Shown here in pieces: positions 39,201 through 52,100 of a stretch of 64,000 nt of DNA. The notes beneath the pieces are model-generated. The model did no database searches and was not told the DNA's origin. It was given only the letters and a program-made list of their open reading frames with translations. A program made the position numbers and the translations under genes. The number at the start of each line of letters is the position of its first letter. The stretch's first letter is position 1. This stretch comes from Xylocopa sonorina (taxonomy: Eukaryota; Arthropoda; Insecta; Hymenoptera; Apidae): contig NC_135208.1 of the NCBI RefSeq assembly GCF_050948175.1, positions 186,001-250,000 of the forward strand. Reading direction: 5' to 3'.

Positions 39201-41598
39201 AATGAATGTGAATGCGACACTTCCTCGCTAGGAAGTAGCGTTTGCAGATGTCTACGTATCGTAGCAATAGATTTCTAATGCTTCTTAAAACGCGGTATCG
39301 CATCTCATTTCTATGTTTCATGGTAAGATATAACATGATTTGCGAAGTATTATGTATTCCTCGTCTACACTTCTAATGAATGTAAATGCGACACCTCCTT
39401 GCAAGGAAATAGCGTTTGCAGATGTCTACGTATCGTAGCAATAGAGTTCAAATGCCTCTTAAAACGAGATATTGCATCTCATATCTATCTTTCATGATAA
39501 GATATAATATTCATTGCGAAGTGTTATGCATTCCGCGTCTACAATTCAAATGAATGTAAATGCGACACTTCCTTGCAAGGAAATAGCGTTTGCAGATGTC
39601 TACGTATCGTAGCAATAGAGTTCTTATGATTCTTAAAACGTGATATCGCATCTCATTTATATGTTTCCTGGTAAGATATAATATGATTTGCGAAGTGTCA
39701 TGTATTCCTCGTCTACACTTCAAATGAATGTGAATGCGACACTTCCTCGCTAGGAAATAGCGTTTGCAGATGTGTACGTATCGTAGCAATAGAGTTCATA
39801 TGATTCTTAAAATGCGATATCGCATCACATTTCTATGTTTCATGGAAAGATATAACATGATTTGGGAAGTGTTATGTATTCCTCGTCTACACTTCAAATG
39901 AATGTGAATGCGATACTTCCTCGCTAGGTAATAGCGTTTGCAGATGTCTACGTATCGCAGCAATAGCTTTCTAATGCTTCTTAAAACGCGATATCGCATC
40001 TCATTTCTATCTTTCATGGTAAGATATAATATGATTTGCGAAGTGTTATGTATTCCTCCTCTACACTTCAAATGAATGTAATTGCGACACCTCCTTGCAA
40101 GGAAATAGCGTTTGCAGTTGTCTACCTATCGTAGCAATAGTGTTCTAATGCTTCTTAAAACGAGATATCGCATCTCATTTCTATGTTTCATGGTAAGATA
40201 TAATATGATTTGCGAAGTGTTATGTATTCCTCGTCTACACTTCAAATGAATGTGAATGCGACACTTCCTCGCTAGGAAACAGCGTTTGCAGATGTCTACG
40301 TATCGTAGCAATAGATTTCTAATGCTTCTTAAAACGCGATATCGCATCTCATTTCTATGTTTCATGGCAAGATATAATATGATTTGCGAAGTGTTATATA
40401 TTCCTCGTCTACACTTCAAATGAATGTAAATGCGACACTTCTTTGCTAGGAAATAGCGTCTGCAGATGTCTAGGTATCGTAGCGATAGTGTTCTAATGCT
40501 TCTTAAAACGCGATATAGCATCTCATTTCAATGTTTCATGGTAAGATATATTATGATTCGCGAAGTGTTATGTATTCCTCGTCTACACTTCAAATGAATG
40601 TGAATGCGACACTTCCTCGCTAGGAAATAGCGTTTGCAGATGTCTACGTATCGTAGCAATAGATTTCTAATGCTTCTTAAAACGCGATATCGCATCTCAT
40701 TTCTATGTTTCATGGTAAGATATAATATGATTTGCGAAGTGTCATGTATTCCTCGTCTACACTTCAAATGAATGTAAATGCAACACTTCCTTGCAAGGAA
40801 ATAGCGTTTGCAGATGTTTACCTGTCGTGGCAATAGAGTTCTAATGCTTCTTAAAACGCGATATCGCATCTCATTTCTATGTTTCATGGTAAGATATAAT
40901 ATGATTTGCGAAGTGTTATGTATTCCTCGTCTACACTTCAAATGAATGTAAATGCGACACTTCCTTGCAAGGAAACAGCGTTTGCAGATGTCTAGGTATC
41001 GTAGCAATAGAGTTCATATGATTCTTAGAACGCGATATCGCATCTCATTTCTATGTTTCATGGTAAGATATAACATGATTTGCGAAGTGTTATGTATTCC
41101 TCGTCTACACTTCAAATGAATGTGAATGCGACACTTCCTCGCTAGGAAATAGCGTTTGCAGATGTCTACGTATCGTAGCAATAGCTTTCTAATGCTTCTT
41201 AAAACGCGATATCGCATCTCATTTCTATGTTTCATGGTAAGATATAATATGATTTGCGAAGTGTCATGTATTCCTCGTCTACACTTCAAATGAATGTAAA
41301 TGCGACACCTCCTTGCAAGCAAATAGCGTTTGGCAGTTGTCTACCTATCGTAGCAATAGCTTTCTAGTGCTTCTTAAAACGCGATATCGCATCTCATTTC
41401 TATGTTTCATGGTAGATATAATATGATTTGCGAAGTGTTATGTATTCCTCCTCTACACTTCTAATGAATGTAAATGCGACACCTCCTTGCAAGGAAATAG
41501 CGTTTGCAGATGTCTACGTATCGTAGCAATAGAGTTCAAATGCCTCTTAAAACGAGATATTGCATCTCATATCTATCTTTCATGATAAGATATAATAT
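33250..41598 (+). repeat. 24-monomer higher-order repeat, two tandem copies
   Basis: The chimeric marker unit (ATTCATTGCGAAGTGTTATGC followed by CCGCGTCTACAATTC) occurs at about 33,250, 34,641, 35,338, 37,425, 38,815, 39,511 and 41,599. The spacings are 8, 4, 12, 8, 4 and 12 monomers. The block 33,250-37,424 (4.17 kb) is therefore repeated as 37,425-41,598, and the intervening units match in order. Copies differ mainly by single-base insertions and deletions. Confidence 0.85.
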
Positions 41599-44500
41599 TC
41601 ATTGCGAAGTGTTATGCATTCCGCGTCTACAATTCAAATGAATGTAAATGCGACACTTCCTTGCAAGGAAATAGCGTTTGCAGATGTCTACGTATCGTAG
41701 CAATAGAGTTCTTATGATTCTTAAAACGCGATATCGCATCTCATTTATATGTTTCCTGGTAAGATATAATATGATTTGCGAAGTGTCATGTATTCCTCGT
41801 CTACACTTCAAATGAATGTGAATGCGACACTTCCTCGCTAGGAAATAGCGTTTGCAGATCTGTACGTATCGTAGCAATAGAGTTCATATGATTCTTAAAA
41901 CGCGATATCGCATCTCATTTCTATGTTTCATGGTAATATATAACATGATTTGCGAAGTATTATGTATTCCTCGTCTACACTTCAAATGAATGTGAATGCG
42001 ACACTTCCTCGCTAGGAAGTGGCGTTTGCAGATGTCTACGTATCGTAGCAATAGATTTCTAATGCTTCTTAAAACGCGAAATCGCACCTCATTTCTATGT
42101 TTCATGGCAAGATATAATCTGATTTGCGAAGTGTTATGTATTCCTCGTCTACACTTCAAATGAATGTAAATGCGACACTTCCTCGCTAGGAAATAGCGTT
42201 TGCAGATGTCTACGTATCGTAGCAATAGCTTTCTAACGCTTCTTAAAACGCGATATCGCATCTCATTTCTATGTTTCATGGTAAGATATAATATGATTTG
42301 CGAAGAGTCATGTATTCCTCTTCTACACTTCAAATGAATGTAAATGCGACAGTTCCTTGCAAGGAAATAGCGTTTGCAGATGTTTACCTATCGTAGCAAT
42401 AGATTTCTAATGCTTCTTAAAACGAGATATCACATCTCATTTCTATGTTTCATGGTAAGATATAATATGATTTGCGAAGTGTTATGTATTCCTCGTCTAC
42501 ACTTCAAATGAATGTAAATGCGACACTTCCTTGCAAGGAAATGGCGTTTGCAGATGTCTACGTATCGTAGCAATAGATTTCTAATGCTTCTTAAAACGCG
42601 ATATCGCATCTCATTTCTATGTTTCATGGCAAGATATAATCTGATTTGCGAAGTGTTATGTATTCCTCGTATACACTTCAAATGAATGTAAATGCGACAC
42701 TTCCTTGCAAGGAAATAGCGTTTGCAGATGTTTACCTATCGTAGCAATAGAGTTCTAATGCTTCTTAAAACGCGATATCGCATCTCATTCCTGTGTTTCA
42801 TGGTAAGATATAATATGATTTGCGAAGTGTTATGTATTCCTCGTCTACACTTCAAATGAATGTGAATGCGACACTTCCTCGCTAGGAAATAGCGATTGCA
42901 GATGTCTACGTATCGTAGCAATAGCTTTCTAATGCTTCTTAAAACGCGATATCGCATCTCATTTCTATGTTTCATGGAAAGATATAACATGATTTGCGAA
43001 GTGTTATGTATTCCTCGTCTACACTTCAAATGAATGTGAATGCGATACTTCCTTGCAAGGAAACAGCGTTTGCAGATGTCTAGGTATCGTAGCAATAGAT
43101 TTCATATGATTCTTAGAACGCGATATCGCATCTCATTTCTATGTTTCATGGTAAGATATAACATGATTTGCGAAGTGTTATGTATTCCTCGTCTACACTT
43201 CAAATGAATGTGAATGCGATACTTCCTCGCTAGGAAATAGCGTTTGCAGATGTCTACGTATCGTAGCAATAGCTTTCTAATGCTTCTTAAAACGCGATAT
43301 CGCATCTCATTCCTGTGTTTCATGGTAAGATATAATATGATTTGCGAAGTGTTATGTATTCCTCCTCTACACTTCTAATGAATGTAAATGCGACACCTCC
43401 TTGCAAGGAAATAGCGTTTGCAGATGTCTACGTATCGTAGCAATAGAGTTCAAATGCCTCTTAAAACGAGATATTGCATCTCATATCTATCTTTCATGAT
43501 AAGATATAATATTCATTGCGAAGTGTTATGCATTCCGCGTCTACAATTCAAATGAATGTAAATGCGACACTTCCTTGCAAGGAAATAGCGTTTGCAGATG
43601 TTTACCTATCGTAGCAATAGAGTTCTAATGCTTCTTAAAACGCGATATCGCATCTCATTTCTATGTTTCATGGTAAGATATAATATGATTTGCGAAGTGT
43701 TATGTATTCCTCGTCTACACTTCAAATGAATGTAAATGCGACACTTCCTTGCAAGGAAATAGCGTTTGCAGATGTCTACGTATCGTAGCAATAGAGTTAA
43801 AAATGCTTCTTAAAACGAGATATTGCATTTCATATCTATGTTTCATGATAAGATATAATATTCATTGCGAAGTGTTATGCATTCCGCGTCTACAATTCAA
43901 ATGAATGTAGATGCGACACTTCCTTGCAAGGAAATAGCGTTTGCAGATGTCTACGTATCGTAGCAATAGAGTTCTTACGATTCTTAAAACGCGATATCGC
44001 ATCTCATTTATATGTTTCCTGGTAAGATATAAATGATTTGCGAAGTGTCATGTATTCCTCGTCTACACTTCAAATGAATGTAAATGCGACACTTCCTTGC
44101 AAGGAAACAGCGTTTGCAGATGTCTAGGTATCGTAGCAATAGAGTTCATATGATTCTTAGAACGCGATATCGCATTTCATTTCTATGTTTCATGGTAAGA
44201 TATAACATGATTTGCGAAGTGTTATGTATTCCTCGTCTACACATCAAATGAATGTGAATGCGATACTTCGTCGCTAGGAAATAGTGTTTGCAGATGTCTA
44301 CGTATCGTAGCATTAGCTTTCTAATGCTACTTAAAACGCGATATCGCATCTCATTTCTATGTTTCATGGTAAGATATAATATGATTTGCGAAGTGTTATG
44401 TGTTCCTCGTCTACACTTCAAATGAATGTGAATGCGACACTTCCTCGCTAGGAAGTAGCGTTTGCAGATGTCTACGTATCGTAGCAATAGATTTCTAATA

Positions 44501-47500
44501 CTTCTTAAAACGCGATATCGCATCTCATTTCTATGTTCCATGTTAAGATATAACATGATTAGCGAAGTGTTATGTATTCCTCGTCTACACTTCAAATGAA
44601 CGTGAATGCGACACTTCCTCGCTAGGAAATAGCGTTTGCAGATGTCTACGTATCGTAGCAATAGCTTTCTAACGCTTCTTAAAACGCGATATCGCATCTC
44701 ATTCCTGTGTTTCATGGTAAGATATAATATGATTTGCGAAGTGTTATGTATTCCTCGTCTACACTTCAAATGAATGTGAATGCGACACTTCCTCGCTAGG
44801 AAATAGCGTTTGCAGATGTCTACGTATCGTAGCAATAGCTTTCTAATGCTTCTTAAAACGCGATATCGCATCTCATTCCTATGTTTCATGGTAAGATATA
44901 ATATGATTTGCGAAGAGTCATGTATTCCTCTTCTACACTTCAAATGAATGTAAATGCGACAGTTCCTTGCAAGGAAATAGCGTTTGCAGATGTTTACCTA
45001 TCGTAGCAATAGATTTCTAATGCTTCTTAAAACGAGATATCACATCTCATTTCTATGTTTCATGGTAAGATATAATATGATTTGCGAAGTGTTATGTATT
45101 CCTCGTCTACACTTCAAATGAATGTAAATGCGACACTTCCTTGCAAGGAAATGGCGTTTGCAGATGTCTACGTATCGTAGCAATAGATATCTAATGCTTC
45201 TTAAAACGCGATATCGCATCTCATATCTATGTTTCATGGCAAGATATAATCTGATTTGGGAAGTGTTATGTATTCCTCGTCTACACTTCAAATGAATGTA
45301 AATGCGACACTTCCTTGCAAGGAAATAGCGTTTGCAGATGTTTACCTATCGTAGCAATAGAGTTCTAATGCTTCTTAAAACGCGATATCGCATCTCATTT
45401 CTATGTTTCATGGTAAGATATAATATGATTTGCGAAGTGTCATGTATTCCTCGTCTACACTTCAAATGAATGTAAATGCGACACCTCCTTGCAAGGAAAT
45501 AGCGTTTGCAGTTGTCTACCTATCGTAGCAATAGCTTTCTAGTGCTTCTTAAAACGCGATATCGCATCTCATTTCTATGTTTCATGGTAAGATATAATAT
45601 GATTTGCGAAGTGTTATGTATTCCTCCTCTACACTTCTAATGAATGTAAATGCGACACCTCCTTGCAAGGAAATAGCGTTTGCAGATGTCTACGTATCGT
45701 AGCAATAGAGTTCAAATGCCTCTTAAAACGAGATATTGCATCTCATATCTATCTTTCATGATAAGATATAATATTCATTGCGAAGTGTTATGCATTCCGC
45801 GTCTACAATTCAAATGAATGTAAATGCGACACTTCCTTGCAAGGAAATAGCGTTTGCAGATGTCTACGTATCGTAGCAATAGAGTTCTTATGATTCTTAA
45901 AACGCGATATCGCATCTCATTTATATGTTTCCTGGTAAGATATAATATGATTTGCGAAGTGTCATGTATTCCTCGTCTACACTTCAAATGAATGTGAATG
46001 CGACACTTCCTCGCTAGGAAATAGCGTTTGCAGATGTGTACGTATCGTAGCAATAGAGTTCATATGATTCTTAAAACGCGATATCGCATCTCATTTCTAT
46101 GTTTCTTGGAAAGATATAACATGATTTGCGAAGTGTTATGTATTCCTCGTCTACACTTCAAATGAATGTGAATGCGATACTTCCTTGCAAGGAAACAGCG
46201 TTTGCAGATGTCTAGGTATCGTAGCAATAGATTTCATATGATTCTTAGAACGCGATATCGCATCTCATTTCTATGTTTCATGGTAAGATATAACATGATT
46301 TGCGAAGTGTTATGTATTCCTCCTCTACACTTCTAATGAATGTAAATGCGACACCTCCTTGCAAGGAAATAGCGTTTGCAGATGTCTACGTATCGTAGCA
46401 ATAGAGTTCAAATGCCTCTTAAAACGAGATATTGCATCTCATATCTATCTTTCATGATAAGATATAATATTCATTGCGAAGTGTTATGCATTCCGCGTCT
46501 ACAATTCAAATGAATGTAAATGCGACACTTCCTTGCAAGGAAGTAGCGTTTGCAGATGTCTACGTATCGTAGCAATAGATTTCTAATACTTCTTAAAACG
46601 CGATATCGCATCTCATTTCTATGTTCCATGTTAAGATATAACATGATGAGCGAAGTGTTATGTATTCCTCGTCTACACTTCAAATGAACGTGAATGCGAC
46701 ACTTCCTCGCTAAGAAATAGCGTTTGCAGATGTCTACGTATCGTAGCAATAGCTTTCTAACGCTTCTTAAAACGCGATATCGCATCTCATTCCTGTGTTT
46801 CATGGTAAGATATAATATGATTTGCGAAGTGTTATGTATTCCTCGTCTACACTTCAAATGAATGTGAATGCGACACTTCCTCGCTAGGAAATAGCGTTTG
46901 TAGATGTCTACGTATCGTAGCAATAGCTTTCTAATGCTTCTTAAAACGCGATATCGCATCTCATTCCTATGTTTCATGGTAAGATATAATATGATTTGCG
47001 AAGTGTCATGTATTCCTCGTCTACACTTCAAATGAATGTAAATGCGACACCTCCTTGCAAGAAATAGCGTTTGCAGTTGTCTACCTATCGTAGCAATAGC
47101 TTTCTAGTGCTTCTTAAAACGCGATATCGCATCTCATTTCTATGTTTCATGGTAAGATATAATATGATTTGCGAAGTGTCATGTATTCCTCGTCTACACT
47201 TCAAATGAATGTAAATGCAACACTTCCTTGCAAGGAAATAGCGTTTGCAGATGTTTACCTATCGTAGCAATAGAGTTCTAATGCTTCTTAAAACGCGATA
47301 TCGCATCTCATTTCTATGTTTCATGGTAAGATATATTATGATTCGCGAAGTGTTATGTATTCCTCGTCTACACTTCAAACGAATGTGAATGCGACACTTC
47401 CTCGCTAGGAAATAGCGTTTGCAGATGTCTACGTATCGTAGCAATAGATTTCTAATGCTTCTTAAAACGCGATATCGCATCTCATTTCTATGTTTCATGG

Positions 47501-47798
47501 TAAGATATAATATGATTTGCGAAGTGTCATGTATTCCTCGTCTACACTTCAAATGAATGTAAATGCAACACTTCCTTGCAAGGAAATAGCGTTTGCAGAT
47601 GTTTACCTATCGTAGCAATAGAGTTCTAATGCTTCTTAAAACGCGATATCGCATCTCATTTCTATGTTTCATGGTAAGATATAATATGATTTGCGAAGTG
47701 TTATGTATTCCTCGTCTACACTTCAAATGAATGTAAATGCGACACTTCCTTGCAAGGAAACAGCGTTTGCAGATGTCTACGCATCGTAGCAATAGAGT

Positions 47799-49118
47799 TC
47801 ATATGATTCTTAGAACGCGATATCGCATCTCATTTCTATGTTTCATGGTAAGATATAACATGATTTGCGAAGTGTTATGTATTCCTCGTCTACACTTCAA
47901 ATGAATGTGAATGCGATACTTCCTCGCTAGGAAATAGCGTTTGCAGATATCCACGTATCGTAGCATTAGCTTTCTAATGCTTCTTAAAACGTGATATCGC
48001 ATCTCATATCTATGTTTCATGGTAAGACATAATATGATTTGCGAAATGTTATGTATTCCTCGTCTACACTTCAAATGAATGTGAATGCGACACTTCCTCG
48101 CTAGGAAATAGCGTTTGCAGATGTCTACGTACCGTAGCAATAGATTTCTAATGCTTCTTAAAACGCGATATCGCATCTCATTTCTATGTTTCATGGTAAG
48201 ATATAACATGATTTGCGAAGTGTTATGTATTCCTCGTCTACACATCAAATGAATGTGAATGCGATACTTCGTCGCTAGGAAATAGCGTTTGCAGATGTCT
48301 ACGTATCGTAGCATTAGCTTTCTAATGCTACTTAAAACGCGATATCGCATCTCATTTCTATGTTTCATGGTAAGATATAATATGATTTGCGAAGTGTTAT
48401 GTGTTCCTCGTCTAAACTTCAAATGAATGTGAATGCGACACTTCCTCGCTAGGAAGTAGCGTTTGCAGATGTCTACGTATCGTAGCAATAGATTTCTAAT
48501 ACTTCTTAAAACGCGATATCGCATCTCATTTCTATGTTCCATGTTAAGATATAACATGATTTGCGAAGTGTTATGTATTCCTCGTCTACACTTCAAATGA
48601 ATGTGAATGCGACACTTCCTCGCTAGGAAGTAGCGTTTGCAGATGTCTACGTATCGTAGCAATAGATTTCTAATACTTCTTAAAACGCGATATCGCATCT
48701 CATTTCTATGTTCCATGTTAAGATATAACATGATTAGCGAAGTGTTATGTATTCCTCGTCTACACGTCAAATGAATGTGAATGCGATACTTCCTCGCTAG
48801 GAAATAGCGTTTGCAGATGTCTACGTATCGTAGCAATAGCTTTCTAACGCTTCTTAAAACGCGATATCGCATCTCATTCCTGTGTTTCATGGTAAGATAT
48901 AATATGATTTGCGAAGTGTTATGTATTCCTCGTCTACACTTCAAATGAATGTGAATGCGACACTTCCTCGCTAGGAAATAGCGTTTGCAGATGTCTACGT
49001 ATCGTAGCAATAGCTTTCTAATGCTTCTTAAAACGCGATATCGCATCTCATTTCTATGTTTCATGGTAAGATATAATATGATTTGCGAAGTGTCATGTAT
49101 TCCTCGTCTACACTTCAA
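47799..49118 (-). other. Longest satellite reading frame (439 codons), probably non-coding
   Basis: Because the monomer is 58 codons long and one minus-strand frame lacks stops, this frame runs through about seven and a half monomers. The product is a 58-residue basic repeat with motifs such as MKHRNEMRYRVLRSI, YVDICKRYFLARKCRI and HLKCRRGIHNTSQ. Similar open runs occur at 20,553-21,521, 24,375-25,283, 28,673-29,527, 29,801-30,625 and 44,146-44,943. No signal peptide, catalytic motif or recognised domain is visible. Frames end through point stops and single-base indels at many sites, as expected without selection. A random 58-codon frame is stop-free about 6% of the time, so one open frame in six is not surprising. 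Confidence 0.2.
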
Positions 49119-52100
49119 ATGAATGTAAATGCGACACCTCCTTGCAAGGAAATAGCGTTTGCAGTTGTCTACCTATCGTAGCAATAGCTTTCTAGTGCTT
49201 CTTAAAACGCGATATCGCATCTCATTTCTATGTTTCATGGTAAGATATAATATGATTTGCGAAGTGTTATGTATTCCTCCTCTACACTTCTAATGAATGT
49301 AAATGCGACACCTCCTTGCAAGGAAATAGCGTTTGCAGATGTCTACGTATCGTAGCAATAGAGTTCAAATGCCTCTTAAAACGAGATATTGCATCTCATA
49401 TCTATCTTTCATGATAAGATATAATATTCATTGCGAAGTGTTATGCATTCCGCGTCTACAATTCAAATGAATGTAAATGCGACACTTCCTTGCAAGGAAA
49501 TAGCGTTTGCAGATGTCTACGTATCGTAGCAATAGAGTTCTTATGATTCTTAAAACGCGATATCGCATCTCATTTATATGTTTCCTGGTAAGATATAATA
49601 TGATTTGCGAAGTGTCATGTATTCGTCGTCTACACTTCAAATGAATGTGAATGCGACACTTCCTCGCTAGGAAATAGCGTTTGCAGATGTGTACGTATCG
49701 TAGCAATAGAGTTCATATGATTCTTAAAACGCGATATCGCATCTCATTTCTATGTTTCATGGAAAGACATAACATGATTTGCGAAGTGTTATGTATTCCT
49801 CGTCTACACTTCAAATGAATGTGAATGCGATACTTCCTCGCTAGGTAATAGCGTTTGCAGATGTCTACGTATCGCAGCAATAGCTTTCTAATGCTTCTTA
49901 AAACGCGATATCGCATCTCATTTCTATCTTTCATGGTAAGATATAATATGATTTGCGAAGTGTTATGTATTCCTCCTCTACACTTCAAATGAATGTAAGT
50001 GCGACACCTCCTTGCAAGGAAATAGCGTTTGCAGTTGTCTACCTATCGTAGCAATAGTGTTCTAATGCTTCTTAAAACGCGATATAGCATCTCATTTCAA
50101 TGTTTCATGGTAAGATATATTATGATTCGCGAAGTGTTATGTATTCCTCGTCTACACTTCAAATGAATGTGAATGCGACACTTCCTCGCTAGGAAATAGC
50201 GTTTGCAGATGTCTACGTATCGTAGCAATAGATTTCTAATGCTTCTTAAAACGCGATATCGCATCTCATTTCTATGTTTCATGGTAAGATATAATATGAT
50301 TTGAGAAGTGTCATGTATTCCTCGTCTACACATCAAATGAATGTGAATGCGATACTTCGTCGCTAGGAAATAGCGTTTGCAGATGTCTACGTATCGTAGC
50401 ATTAGCTTTCTAATGCTACTTAAAACGCGATATCGCATCTCATTTCTATGTTTCATGGTAAGATATAATATGATTTGCGAAGTGTTATGTGTTCCTCGTC
50501 TACACTTCAAATGAATGTGAATGCGACACTACCTCGCTAGGAAGTAGCGTTTGCAGATGTCTACGTATCGTAGCAATAGATTTCTAATACTTCTTAAAAC
50601 GCGATATCGCATCTCATTTCTATGTTCCATGTTAAGATATAACATGATTAGCGAAGTGTTATGTATTCCTCGTCTACACGTCAAATGAATGTGAATGCGA
50701 TACTTCCTCGCTAGGAAATAGCGTTTGCAGATGTCTACGTATCGTAGCATTAGCTTTCTAACGCTTCTTAAAACGCGATATCGCATCTCATTCCTGTGTT
50801 TCATGGTAAGATATAATATGATTTGCGAAGTGTTATGTATTCCTCGTCTACACTTCAAATGAATCTGAATGCGACACTTCCTCGCTAGGAAATAGCGTTT
50901 GCAGATGTCTACGTATCGTAGCAATAGCTTTCTAATGCTTCTTAAAACGCGATATCGCATCTCATTTCTATGTTTCATGGTGAGATATAATATGATTTGC
51001 GAAGTGTCATGTATTCCTCGTCTACACTTCAAATGAATGTAAATGCGACACCTCCTTGCAAGGAAATAGCATTTGCAGTTGTCTACCTATCGTAGCAATA
51101 GCTTTCTAGTGCTTCTTAAAACGCGATATCGCATATCATTTCTATGTTTCATGGTAAGATATAATATGATTTGCGAAGTGTTATGTATTCCTCCTCTACA
51201 CTTCTAATGAATGTAAATGCGACACCTCCTTGCAAGGAAATAGCGTTTGCAGATGTCTACGTATCGTAGCAATAGAGTTCAAATGCCTCTTAAAACGAAA
51301 TATTGCATCTCATATCTATGTTTCATGATAAGATATAATATTCATTGCGAAGTGTTATGCATTCCGCGTCTACAATTCAAATGAATGTAAATGCGACACT
51401 TCCTTGCAAGGAAATAGCGTTTGCAGATGTCTACGTATCGTAGCAATAGAGTTCTTATGATTCTTAAAACGCGATATCGCATCTCATTTATACGTTTCAT
51501 GGTAAGATATAACATGATTTGCGAAGTGTCATGTATTCCTCGTCTACACATCAAATGAATGTGAATGCGATACTTCGTCGCTAGGAAATAGCGTTTGCAG
51601 ATGTGTACGTATCGTAGCAATAGAGTTCATATGATTCTTAAAACGCGATATCGCATCTCATTTCTATGTTTCATGGAAAGATATAACATGATTTGCGAAG
51701 GGTTATGTATTCCTCGTCTACGCTTCAAATGAATGTGAATGCGATACTTCCACGCTAGGTAATAGCGTTTGCAGATGTCTACGTATCGCAGCAATAGCTT
51801 TCTAATGCTTCTTAAAACGCGATATCGCATCTCATTTCTATCTTTCATGGTAAGATATAATATGATTTGCGAAGTGTTATGTATTCCTCCTCTACACTTC
51901 AAATGAATGTAAATGCGACACCTCCTTGCAAGGAAATAGCGTTTGCAGTTGTCTACCTATCGTAGCAATAGTGTTCTAATGCTTCTTAAAACGAGATATC
52001 GCATCTCATTTCTATGTTTCATGGTAAGATATAATATGATTTGCGAAGTGTTATGTGTTCCTCGTCTACACTTCAAATGAATGTGAATGCGACACTTCCT

